A stretch of DNA of 8,469 bases from Candidatus Gerdarchaeota archaeon. Its GTDB lineage: Archaea; Asgardarchaeota; Heimdallarchaeia; JABLTI01. The stretch lies in NCBI GenBank assembly GCA_016839405.1, contig JAEOUJ010000147.1, positions 1 through 8,469 of the forward strand, given 5' to 3'. Position 1 is the first letter of the stretch. Each line of letters opens with the position of its first letter. Positions 1 to 6,351 of the stretch are shown piece by piece. The position numbers were made by a program, and so were the translations under genes. The notes under the pieces are model-generated. The model had not been told where the DNA came from. It searched no databases and saw only the letters and a list, made by a program, of their open reading frames with translations.

Positions 1-479
1 AGTATTTCAATAGGGGTACCCATTTTTCCAGTATTCTCAAGTAGCTTAAATGGTGAACTACCAGAAATAAATGGTGGTGGCAAAACAATTGTTAATATTC
101 TATCCTTTGGATTTAAATATCTTAGAATATTTTCTGCTATTGCTACCCCTGCTTTTGTATAATCATTATAGGTCCATGGTATCCATTTCTTATTCCCCAT
201 TGAACCAGAAGTTGTATACCAGAAGCCAACTATATCGGTAAGGATTATTTCCTCTACTGAATGTTTTTCCCATATAATACGCAAATCTTCAGCACTAACA
301 AATGGAAGCTTACTCAATCCCTTATATCCCTTTAGTGATGAAATATCATCAATTGATTTTTTCCACTTATCATGATAAAGAGCTGATTTGTAAGCTCTTT
401 GAATTAAATTTGATTCATCAATAAGATTAGTTAGATTTTTATAGAGTTGTTGGAATTGAGACAATTTCTTTACACCCAC
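1..479 (-). CDS. PaaK-like adenylate-forming enzyme, N-terminal part (cut by window edge)
   Basis: Reading the minus strand gives an open frame of 159 codons that runs off the left edge of the window. A GTG at 479-477 is the first possible start, because a TAA lies two codons upstream in frame; a TTG five codons later is the alternative. The overlapping ATG at 481-479 is in another frame and stops after three codons. Residues 89-98, TTSGSMGNKK, match the Ser/Thr/Gly-rich phosphate-binding loop of the ANL (acyl-CoA synthetase) superfamily. The preceding layout, a helical N-terminus with a YKSALYHDKW segment and then a KLPFVSAEDL segment, is that of the phenylacetate-CoA ligase (PaaK) / coenzyme F390 synthetase group. 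Such enzymes activate a carboxylate with ATP, usually ahead of thioester formation. The substrate cannot be told. It is transcribed divergently from a second PaaK-like gene, so the two may be related paralogues. The C-terminal catalytic lysine lies outside the window. Confidence 0.75.
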   Translation of the reverse strand, partial: MGVKKLSQFQQLYKNLTNLIDESNLIQRAYKSALYHDKWKKSIDDISSLKGYKGLSKLPFVSAEDLRIIWEKHSVEEIILTDIVGFWYTTSGSMGNKKWIPWTYNDYTKAGVAIAENILRYLNPKDRILTIVLPPPFISGSSPFKLLENTGKMGTPIEI

Positions 480-576
480 ATTTTAGTATTAATGTACCTT
501 TTGTAAGGTTTTTATTTAATAGATTAATAAACATCAATTAGCTATATGTATTCATTATATTTGCGGTTGGTATTAA
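480..576. promoter_or_regulatory. Divergent promoter region between two PaaK-like genes
   Basis: This 97-bp AT-rich gap must hold the promoters of both divergent ligase genes. For the minus-strand gene, TTAAATA (519-513) is a TATA-like box about 35-40 nt before the GTG. For the plus-strand gene, TATATGTA (543-550) is a weaker candidate at a distance that would give a very short or absent leader. Neither gene has a convincing Shine-Dalgarno. A perfect 5-bp inverted repeat with a 4-nt spacer, ACCTT-TTGT-AAGGT (496-509), sits between the minus TATA candidate and its start, where a repressor could act. These assignments are by eye. Confidence 0.35.
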
Positions 577-1950
577 ATGGCCTTTGAAAAAATTATTTTT
601 TTCATTATAAGACAAAGAATGAAGAGATTACGTAAACAGTTATCTAATGCTGATCAAGATTTTATTAAAAAACAGATAGAGAAACTTAATCCTCGTAAAT
701 TAAACTTGATTATAAAATATAATATTGTTAAGGGATTAAAGCATGCAGCTGAAAATTCTCCTTATTATAGGAAAATTCTTCCAGAATTTATCAAGGATTT
801 AGAATTTAAGAATGCTGAATCTATTTTTGAAAAATTACCTTTTACTACCTCTGATAAAATATCAGAAAATTCGGAACAATTCCTAGCAATTCCAAAATCA
901 GATGTTGTAAGTATTCATTTCACATACGGAACAACTGGTGGTAAAAAAACAATCTATAATTCAAAAATCGATGTTGATTTGATAAATTATAGTTATTCTT
1001 TGGGATTTCTTAATTGTAATATTGATAAATCAGATATAGCTCAAATATGTTATTCATATGGAGTTTGGGGATTAGCAGGAAACATCCAAAGAGCATTATT
1101 ACAAAAAGATATTGTTGTATTGCCAACTGGTAATTATGTGAATTTTGAAGAGCAGAAGGAATTTATTGAAAAATTTAATACAACAGTATTATTCGGTACA
1201 CCTTCATATATTTACAATCTTGCTAGAGAAATAGATTTAGCAGAAGAAAACAAGAAAAAAATGAAAGCTATTCTTGTAGGTGGGGAGGGATTACCAGAAC
1301 ATAGACGTAAAATCATAGAAGAGCGTCTTGGTGGAGAGGTTTTCATAAATTATGGATTAAATGAAGTTGGTGGGGGTATTGGTTCTGAATGCAGATGCCA
1401 TAAAGGGTATCACATATTTCCAAATATCTTTATTGAAATCATAGATCCAAACACTGGCAAATTAGTGAAAAATGGTGAATATGGTGAACTGATAGTTTCA
1501 ACTCTTAGAAGAGAAGCAATGCCATTAATACGTTATAGAACAGGCGATATTACTCGCGAAATTATTGGAGAATGTGAATGTGGATTGAAGCTTCCAAGGA
1601 TAGATTATCTTAAAGGTAGAGCTGATGACAGAATTATTATAGGCTCAGCGGAAAAATATTATCCAATCACATTTGACTTATTATTCGATTCAATACCTGA
1701 GGTTAAAGATTATTGGATAGAAATTAGCACAAAAGATGAAAAAGATCATTTGAAGATATTTATATTAGCAGATTCATCTACTAAGAAGCTTGAAGAAAAG
1801 ATTAATGAAAAATTATATTCAATAGATTCAATTAAAATTGATATTGAGACTACAAAAACAGTCAATAAACCTGAAATTGTTTTTATTAGTGAACTTCCAA
1901 AAGGGGCTAAAAGACAAAGACTAGTTGATAAAAGGAAATTTCTTAATTAG
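577..1950 (+). CDS. PaaK-like adenylate-forming ligase (phenylacetate-CoA ligase / F390 synthetase group)
   Basis: A complete 457-residue protein with the ordered core motifs of the ANL superfamily, close to the usual 430-450 residue PaaK length. They are a phosphate-binding loop TYGTTGGKK (116-124), the A5-type motif NYGLNEVGGG (258-267), the A7 motif YRTGD (320-324) with the ATP-ribose-binding Asp, the hinge region KGRADDRI (346-353), and a C-terminal PKGAKRQR (441-448) where K445 fits the adenylation lysine. A Cys/His set (C272, C274, H275, H279, then C333, C335) resembles the cysteine clusters seen in this subgroup and could bind a metal; that is inference. The expected reaction is ATP-dependent activation of a carboxylic acid in the cytoplasm, with CoA or another acceptor. 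The first 40 residues are unusually basic and hydrophobic (IIFFII then RQRMKRLRK), so membrane contact is possible. No Shine-Dalgarno is obvious. It is divergent from the partial paralogue. Substrate is unknown; family call is firm. Confidence 0.85.
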   Translation: MAFEKIIFFIIRQRMKRLRKQLSNADQDFIKKQIEKLNPRKLNLIIKYNIVKGLKHAAENSPYYRKILPEFIKDLEFKNAESIFEKLPFTTSDKISENSEQFLAIPKSDVVSIHFTYGTTGGKKTIYNSKIDVDLINYSYSLGFLNCNIDKSDIAQICYSYGVWGLAGNIQRALLQKDIVVLPTGNYVNFEEQKEFIEKFNTTVLFGTPSYIYNLAREIDLAEENKKKMKAILVGGEGLPEHRRKIIEERLGGEVFINYGLNEVGGGIGSECRCHKGYHIFPNIFIEIIDPNTGKLVKNGEYGELIVSTLRREAMPLIRYRTGDITREIIGECECGLKLPRIDYLKGRADDRIIIGSAEKYYPITFDLLFDSIPEVKDYWIEISTKDEKDHLKIFILADSSTKKLEEKINEKLYSIDSIKIDIETTKTVNKPEIVFISELPKGAKRQRLVDKRKFLN

Positions 1951-1993
1951 CAGTGAGCTTCTTAAAAGAACTAGAAAACAATTTTAGAGAAGT

Positions 1994-2010
1994 AAAAATA
2001 TAGTATAAAA
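1994..2010 (+). promoter_or_regulatory. Candidate TATA region for the SRAP gene
   Basis: The 86-bp gap after the ligase contains overlapping TATA-like stretches AAAAATATAG (1994-2003) and TATAAAA (2004-2010). From the first one a start of transcription around 2022-2025 would just include the Shine-Dalgarno at 2025-2032. Co-transcription from the ligase gene upstream is also possible. Confidence 0.3.
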
Positions 2011-2024
2011 GAAAGTAATAATAT

Positions 2025-2032
2025 GAGTTGAT
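2025..2032 (+). promoter_or_regulatory. Shine-Dalgarno deciding the TTG start of SRAP
   Basis: GAGTTGAT matches seven of eight bases of the archaeal consensus GAGGTGAT. It ends 4 nt before the TTG at 2037, the same spacing as the GGTGATC site before the zinc-ribbon gene at 8270. An in-frame TTG at 2028 lies inside this element and so cannot be served by it. Confidence 0.6.
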
Positions 2033-2036
2033 TTCT

Positions 2037-2789
2037 TTGTGTGGAAGATTTGCACGATTTTCACCAGCACATGTTTTTAGGATGCTTTTTCAATTAGAAG
2101 AGTTTTTAGAGTTACCACCTCAATATAATATTTCTCCTGGGCAGGATATTTATGCAGTTCGAGGAATAGTTATTAGAGATGAACAAGCAAAAAAAGCTGC
2201 ACCAAAAGCTGATATAACAGAAGTTTCTTTTAAAAAAGAAGTTGCACCTTTTCGATGGGGATTGATACCTTTTTGGTCAAAAGATCCTGATATTGGTAAC
2301 CGAATGATTAACTCTCGATCAGAAACAGTAGCAGAAAAACCATCTTTTAGAAAAGCATTCAAATCACAAAGATGTTTAATCCCAGCAGATGGTTTTTATG
2401 AATGGCAAAAAGTAGATGATGGTCCAAAACAACCTTATTACATCCATATGAAAGATAAGAAACCTTTTGCTTTAGCAGGTATTTGGGATAAATGGAAAAA
2501 TCCAGAAGGCGGAACAATTGAATCTTGTTCTATATTAACTACTGAACCAAATGCTGTCTTAAAACCAATTCACAAAAGAATGCCAGTTATAGTTAACCCA
2601 AAGAAATATGATTTTTGGCTTAATCCAACTATTGAGGATATTGATGATCTTAAAGAACTACTAAAACCCTATGACACAAAGGTTATGGAAGCTTATCCTA
2701 TTTCAAGATATGTTAATAGTCCAGAAAACAAAGGAGAAAAATGTATAGAAGCTTTTAACGAAAAATACCAACAACAAAAATTATTCTGA
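2037..2789 (+). CDS. SRAP-family abasic-site DNA-protein crosslinking protein (YedK/HMCES-like)
   Basis: This 250-residue protein starts MCGRF and carries the full SRAP active site: Cys2, Asn92 in RMINSRSET, Glu122 in GFYEW and His179 in PIHKRMP, matching Cys2, Asn75, Glu105 and His160 of E. coli YedK. An NISPGQ motif (31-36) is also typical. The family binds abasic sites in single-stranded DNA and forms a thiazolidine link through the free N-terminal amine and thiol of Cys2, protecting the site from cleavage and error-prone bypass. Cys2 must be exposed by removal of Met1. For this reason the start is set at TTG 2037 and not at the upstream TTG 2028, which would bury the cysteine at position 5; the Shine-Dalgarno agrees. 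A charged insertion around residues 47-68 makes it longer than YedK (222 residues). The gene meets the polymerase gene tail to tail with a 9-bp overlap. The family assignment is very secure; its role in this archaeon is inferred. Confidence 0.95.
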   Translation: MCGRFARFSPAHVFRMLFQLEEFLELPPQYNISPGQDIYAVRGIVIRDEQAKKAAPKADITEVSFKKEVAPFRWGLIPFWSKDPDIGNRMINSRSETVAEKPSFRKAFKSQRCLIPADGFYEWQKVDDGPKQPYYIHMKDKKPFALAGIWDKWKNPEGGTIESCSILTTEPNAVLKPIHKRMPVIVNPKKYDFWLNPTIEDIDDLKELLKPYDTKVMEAYPISRYVNSPENKGEKCIEAFNEKYQQQKLF

Positions 2790-5630
2790 AAGATATAAAT
2801 TCAAAAAAGATTGCCCAGTAGGAACAGTTTTTTTTCTCTTTTTCATTCTTTTCTTAGCTTGCCAAAGGAGATCATCATCAGAATAAGCAGAAATAGGTAT
2901 ATCATTAGTTTGACCCTCACTGGAGTTAGGGGTACCAAATGCTTCCAAACCAATGTTCTGAGCATTAACTACATCTTCAGGTTCCGTTTCCAAGCCAAAA
3001 GTTCTGATGCCTAGAAGCATCTGCCTAATATAAAAGAACCGATCAATATCCTCAGCATATTTTGGATGTCTTGCTCGTTTGAAAACGGGTCCTTCACCAA
3101 AGGTAATTATCCAAGGGAACTTATCATAAATCAACCATTCTGTATCAGAATTCAAACCCTCTCTTTGACAATAATCCAAAAAGGCAAAAACACCTGGTGG
3201 CATAGCTTTATACTGAAGAGGGTGGCGTCTAATTGGTGAATAAGTTACTACATGAGGTTTTAAAATCTCAAATGGTAAATTGTATATCTTCTTACCAAAC
3301 TCCAATAAAAACTCTTCACAGCGATTAAAAGCAGGCTCGTTATGACATCTTCGAGGGCGGTTTATCTCTGTATATCGATTTACAAATGGCTCCGCTGGTG
3401 CGGTGAGTAGTATTTCTAAAACTTTACGTTGAGCAGCTTGACTAACTGGCGACCAATCACTTCTTATAGCTTCGAAACCCTTGATTTCTATTTTATCTGA
3501 AAAAATACTTGAGTAAGCATAGGCTTTCTTTCTATCAGGTTTGAAAATACAGCGATAAGCAATATCTTTCAAAGATAATTCGATTGGTTTTGGAAAACTC
3601 TTATTCAGTATCTCGAGCATTTGGTCTATTAGTTGTAAGAGTTGTTTTTTCTTAATCTCTTTTTCGAGAGGATTTGTTTCATGGTATATATCAGCAATTA
3701 AACTCGAATCCATCAAGCGAATAAATGCAGAATCTGTATCTCCATAAATCATTTCACAAGGAACAACTTTCTTAGAAACCTCTTCCAACAGCTTCTCAAA
3801 GCTAAGCAAATATGCTCGAGCGGAATTGGAAATAGCTCCTGCAATAGGTTGTGAGTAAAACCTACTCCGAATGTAGAAATGAGCGCCATACATTGCATTC
3901 GCTACGATTTTCATAGAGTTTTGTTCTCTGTTTAAGGTAGTTAGTTTGTTCTCAATTATTTTCTTATCTTTTAATTCAGTAGTAACCTCTAATTGTTGTT
4001 TTAATCTTCTAATAGCCTCTTTCTTTGCAACTCGCTTTTTGATCAGCTCTTGCTCCATAATTGAAAGCGCCGATTGAGTATCTTGTCTAAAAAGCTTCAA
4101 GGTATCTCCCCAATCTTCCCCATCGTGCCATTGTTTTAAAGTTTCAGCACCGATGTTTTGAGCTACCATAACGCTTGGATACATCGAACGAAAATCTACC
4201 ACGATCACCCCTGTATGTAGCATTCCCTTTGGATAAAGCACAGTTCCCCCTTCATGAGGATGTAATTGCCTTTCAATAGCATTCTTCTCAACCTCAATCC
4301 CAACAGGTCTTTTAGGAATCAAAACATCTTTTTTCTTCAAATATCTCATTAGCTCAAATTCGCCATTTAATCGCTCTGTGCACTTATTTCCTTCAAAAGG
4401 TGGATAGCCCGTTACTCGCAAGGTTTCTACCCATCCTGTCATTCCGATCTTCCAATAAATATCAAAAATCAGCTTTGCGTCTTGAAAACAATTCTTTGCT
4501 AGTAATTTTGCATGTTCTTGGTTTTCATCTATTATGGCACTTTTCCAAACATCCTCAATATTTTCGATCCGTTCAAAATTGGTTATACCAAGCAACTCTT
4601 CAGCAATATCGTGCAATTCTTTCTTGCCTGAACGTGGATGAATTCCCCATGTTCTTAATGCTAAATCATATACCTGTCGACCTTTCATGCGATAACCAAG
4701 CAAACTGCTTGAGTAGTAGCAGCTATCTTTCTTAAATACTGAAAACAAATAAGTTGGAATCTTCAAAACTCGCATTCTGTGAAATAGATAGGGAAAATCA
4801 ATTGTATCCCCACGATAGGTAGCAATAATGTCCGGCTGAATCTCCTGTAAATAATTTATAAAATCGATAATGATCTTCTTCTCTGCATCATTGGAATCCT
4901 CTTTCAGAAGAAATATTCTCCCTTTTTCAATCTGTGGAGTAGTTGAATGCATTACTGTTATAGCAACAATTCGTTTGTCTTTTTTCTTGAATAATTCATC
5001 AAGACATCCTTCTCCACGGGGGAGTTTCACACTAATACTCATAAGTTTCAAAGGATAGAAATCATCAGGTGAAACATCAAGACTATCAATAGGAGAAATA
5101 TCACGATAGCTTGCTTCAAGAAAAAGCTCTCTGCCATTTTCTAATAGTTTTGTAGTCTTTACAGAAACAACATTCAAACATTTTATAGATGTGTCAATAA
5201 GAAAGCGTTGATAATAAGTAAGGTCGTATTCATAACATTCATGACCGAATTTCTGAATCTTTTGAACCAAGTCTTTTATTTTATTAGGGTTAGGACAATA
5301 AACACGATATAGTTTGATTGGTTTATCACCAAGAAAATACGCTCTTGAAAGAGCTTCCTCATACTTAGAAACAGATTCACTAATAGTTGGTTCTTGTGCG
5401 AAAAGAATCTTAACCTCAGGGTGTTTGCGTACATAAAAATAGGGGATAAAATCCTTGATGGTAACTAATACCTGTTCATCTTTCCTTTTACCAAATAACC
5501 TCAAAACCGGAGCTTTTTCTTTTTCATCGAAGCTATAATCAAGATCTGTTAGTAGGAATTTTACCTCAAGTAATTTCTTGGTCATCTGGCAATTGGTCTC
5601 CGCTAATCCTACTTTCCTATTCAGTCCCAT
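2781..5630 (-). CDS. polB: Family B DNA polymerase with degraded proofreading exonuclease motifs
   Basis: A 949-residue archaeal-type PolB that aligns by eye with Pyrococcus Pol along its length. The polymerase site is present: motif A DFRSMYPS (479-486), motif B KIVANAMYG (574-582, Ala replacing the usual Ser), motif C YGDTDS (629-634), the KKAYA segment (701-705) and GFEAIRSDW (718-726). The 3'-5' exonuclease site is not: Exo I, normally FDIE, reads ISVK (199-202), so both metal-binding acids are gone; Exo II reads YRGDTID (272-278), with Arg for the conserved Asn; Exo III has Asn380 for Tyr, keeping Asp384. Proofreading is therefore predicted lost with synthesis retained. The tail is Lys-rich (926-934) and ends in a PIP-box-like QSFLNLYL (940-947) for PCNA. 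There is no intein and no C-terminal cysteine cluster. M1 has an in-frame TAA two codons upstream; M16 (5585) fits homologues better. By eye it is richer in GC and in CGN arginine codons than its neighbours. No PolB subclass is assigned. Confidence 0.95.
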   Translation of the reverse strand: MGLNRKVGLAETNCQMTKKLLEVKFLLTDLDYSFDEKEKAPVLRLFGKRKDEQVLVTIKDFIPYFYVRKHPEVKILFAQEPTISESVSKYEEALSRAYFLGDKPIKLYRVYCPNPNKIKDLVQKIQKFGHECYEYDLTYYQRFLIDTSIKCLNVVSVKTTKLLENGRELFLEASYRDISPIDSLDVSPDDFYPLKLMSISVKLPRGEGCLDELFKKKDKRIVAITVMHSTTPQIEKGRIFLLKEDSNDAEKKIIIDFINYLQEIQPDIIATYRGDTIDFPYLFHRMRVLKIPTYLFSVFKKDSCYYSSSLLGYRMKGRQVYDLALRTWGIHPRSGKKELHDIAEELLGITNFERIENIEDVWKSAIIDENQEHAKLLAKNCFQDAKLIFDIYWKIGMTGWVETLRVTGYPPFEGNKCTERLNGEFELMRYLKKKDVLIPKRPVGIEVEKNAIERQLHPHEGGTVLYPKGMLHTGVIVVDFRSMYPSVMVAQNIGAETLKQWHDGEDWGDTLKLFRQDTQSALSIMEQELIKKRVAKKEAIRRLKQQLEVTTELKDKKIIENKLTTLNREQNSMKIVANAMYGAHFYIRSRFYSQPIAGAISNSARAYLLSFEKLLEEVSKKVVPCEMIYGDTDSAFIRLMDSSLIADIYHETNPLEKEIKKKQLLQLIDQMLEILNKSFPKPIELSLKDIAYRCIFKPDRKKAYAYSSIFSDKIEIKGFEAIRSDWSPVSQAAQRKVLEILLTAPAEPFVNRYTEINRPRRCHNEPAFNRCEEFLLEFGKKIYNLPFEILKPHVVTYSPIRRHPLQYKAMPPGVFAFLDYCQREGLNSDTEWLIYDKFPWIITFGEGPVFKRARHPKYAEDIDRFFYIRQMLLGIRTFGLETEPEDVVNAQNIGLEAFGTPNSSEGQTNDIPISAYSDDDLLWQAKKRMKKRKKTVPTGQSFLNLYLSE
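2828..2850 (+). terminator. T-tract terminator candidate for SRAP inside the polymerase gene
   Basis: Eight consecutive T (2828-2835) followed by further T-rich sequence lie about 40 nt after the SRAP stop on its own strand. Archaeal transcription can end at such T-tracts without a hairpin. On the other strand the same bases encode the Lys-rich tail of the polymerase, so the tract may exist only because of AAA codons. Confidence 0.3.
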
Positions 5631-5660
5631 AATTTAGGGAAGAATATTAGTAGCTAAGCG

Positions 5661-5670
5661 AATAAAAGAA
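5661..5670 (-). promoter_or_regulatory. Weak TATA candidate for the polymerase gene
   Basis: On the minus strand TTCTTTTATT lies 31-40 nt before the ATG at 5630. Transcription from it would give a short leader to that ATG and about 55 nt to the ATG at 5585. No Shine-Dalgarno precedes the first ATG; a GGAG lies 12 nt before the second, which is too far to be convincing. Low confidence. Confidence 0.22.
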
Positions 5671-5735
5671 CTAAAAGTAGAGGGAGTTAGATGAAAGTAA
5701 AATTCAAATCTCATAGAGTAACCATTTGCTATTAG

Positions 5736-5769
5736 AAAATAAAAATGACATGGTAAGGATTATTACCAT
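5736..5769 (-). terminator. Hairpin plus T-tract terminator after the amphi-Trp gene
   Basis: Read on the minus strand, ATGGTAA (5769-5763) pairs perfectly with TTACCAT (5756-5750) around a 6-nt loop. Four bases later comes TTTTTATTTT (5745-5736). The TAA stop of the amphi-Trp gene is the last part of the left arm. The stem has only two G-C pairs, so the T-tract is probably the main signal. It would separate this gene from the polymerase gene downstream on the same strand. Confidence 0.45.
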
Positions 5770-6197
5770 TCGTCATCATAATCTTCAGAATCCCATTCAG
5801 GATCATCAGCTGAAACATCCCAGTTTTCTTCGTCTTCAAGCCAAAGCTCTTCATCAGCGACTAATTCAACTGGTTTTTCTGCTTTTGGTTTGGGTTTTGT
5901 ACCGCCTGCTTTTTCTTTGCTTTTTTCTATTTTCTCTTTTGCTTTCTTTTCTGCTTCTTTAGCTTTTTGTTTCTTTGCTGCTGTGGTGATCCAACTAACT
6001 TTAATATTAAATTCGCCTCCTTTATTTGTAGAAACATAATTAATATCACATTTCACATCAGGTTGATCAATAACCACCTCAAATTCAGATCCTTCCCAGA
6101 TTATATCCGGGACTTCTTCATCGATAGAATCAGATAGCATTAAAAATAGTTCTACTAATGATTTCTTGTTTGTTTGTTTGGTAAGCGAATATTTCAT
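5763..6197 (-). CDS. Amphi-Trp domain protein with Lys-rich linker and acidic Trp-spaced tail
   Basis: This 144-residue protein has three parts. Residues 1-70 match the amphi-Trp domain pattern: a short first strand, a helix KKSLVELFLMLSDSI (11-25), a beta segment, and a final strand ending GEFNIKVSW (61-69). That domain is small, found in bacteria and archaea, and of unknown function. Residues 74-108 are mostly Lys, Ala and Glu, probably helical or flexible. Residues 111-144 are strongly acidic, with W119, W126, W135 and W144 spaced by 7, 9 and 9. The start is ATG 6197, because GGGTGAT (6210-6204) stands 6 nt before it; the longer frame from a TTG at 6212 would begin inside this Shine-Dalgarno. 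A terminator-like hairpin lies at the stop. The opposite charges of linker and tail suggest a binding or self-masking role, but no partner can be named. Confidence 0.8.
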   Translation of the reverse strand: MKYSLTKQTNKKSLVELFLMLSDSIDEEVPDIIWEGSEFEVVIDQPDVKCDINYVSTNKGGEFNIKVSWITTAAKKQKAKEAEKKAKEKIEKSKEKAGGTKPKPKAEKPVELVADEELWLEDEENWDVSADDPEWDSEDYDDEW

Positions 6198-6203
6198 ACT
6201 TGT

Positions 6204-6210
6204 ATCACCC
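6204..6210 (-). promoter_or_regulatory. Shine-Dalgarno deciding the start of the amphi-Trp gene
   Basis: On the minus strand GGGTGAT contains the full GGTGAT core complementary to the archaeal 16S 3' end, 6 nt before the ATG at 6197. It excludes the TTG at 6212, which overlaps it. Confidence 0.7.
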
Positions 6211-6253
6211 AAGTTTTGATGATTATTTTTTCATTTAGAGATTTTTCTAGTTT

Positions 6254-6263
6254 CTATAATTTA
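6254..6263 (-). promoter_or_regulatory. TATA candidate for the amphi-Trp gene
   Basis: TAAATTATAG on the minus strand lies about 44 nt before the Shine-Dalgarno, which would give a leader of roughly 35-40 nt. The 200-bp gap 6198-6398 is otherwise AT-rich with no gene; the short plus-strand frame across it starts inside the amphi-Trp gene and has no protein-like character. Confidence 0.3.
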
Positions 6264-6351
6264 TCTTTTTCCATTGCCACTAAGAAAAATAGAATATATT
6301 ACTCTTTTGTATTTTATGCTCAATACAACAGTATTATTAAGAAAAAACATA

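Noticed and set aside
2023..2030. ATG followed by AGT TGA just before SRAP, as a tiny regulatory upstream frame
   Set aside because: A two-codon frame overlapping a Shine-Dalgarno is easily explained by chance.
2150..2362. Minus-strand open frame inside the SRAP gene
   Set aside because: It runs antisense through the conserved SRAP active-site segment and has no motif of its own.
2781..3000. Eukaryote-like C-terminal zinc or Fe-S cysteine module in the polymerase
   Set aside because: The last 120 residues contain no cysteine cluster; the tail has only a basic patch and the PIP-like motif, so homology to the Rev3 C-terminal domain is not supported.
3700..4200. Intein in the polymerase near motifs A, B or C
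   Set aside because: The motifs are contiguous with normal spacing and no splicing blocks are present.
2811..5058. Plus-strand open frames at 2811-3014, 4400-4735 and 4870-5058
   Set aside because: They lie inside the polymerase gene on the other strand, have low-complexity or Ser/Leu-rich translations, and lack start signals; the minus-strand protein has full family motifs.
5726..5962. Plus-strand open frame with a Leu-rich end resembling a membrane segment
   Set aside because: The Leu/Phe run is the reverse reading of the Lys/Glu-rich linker of the amphi-Trp protein, a common artefact.
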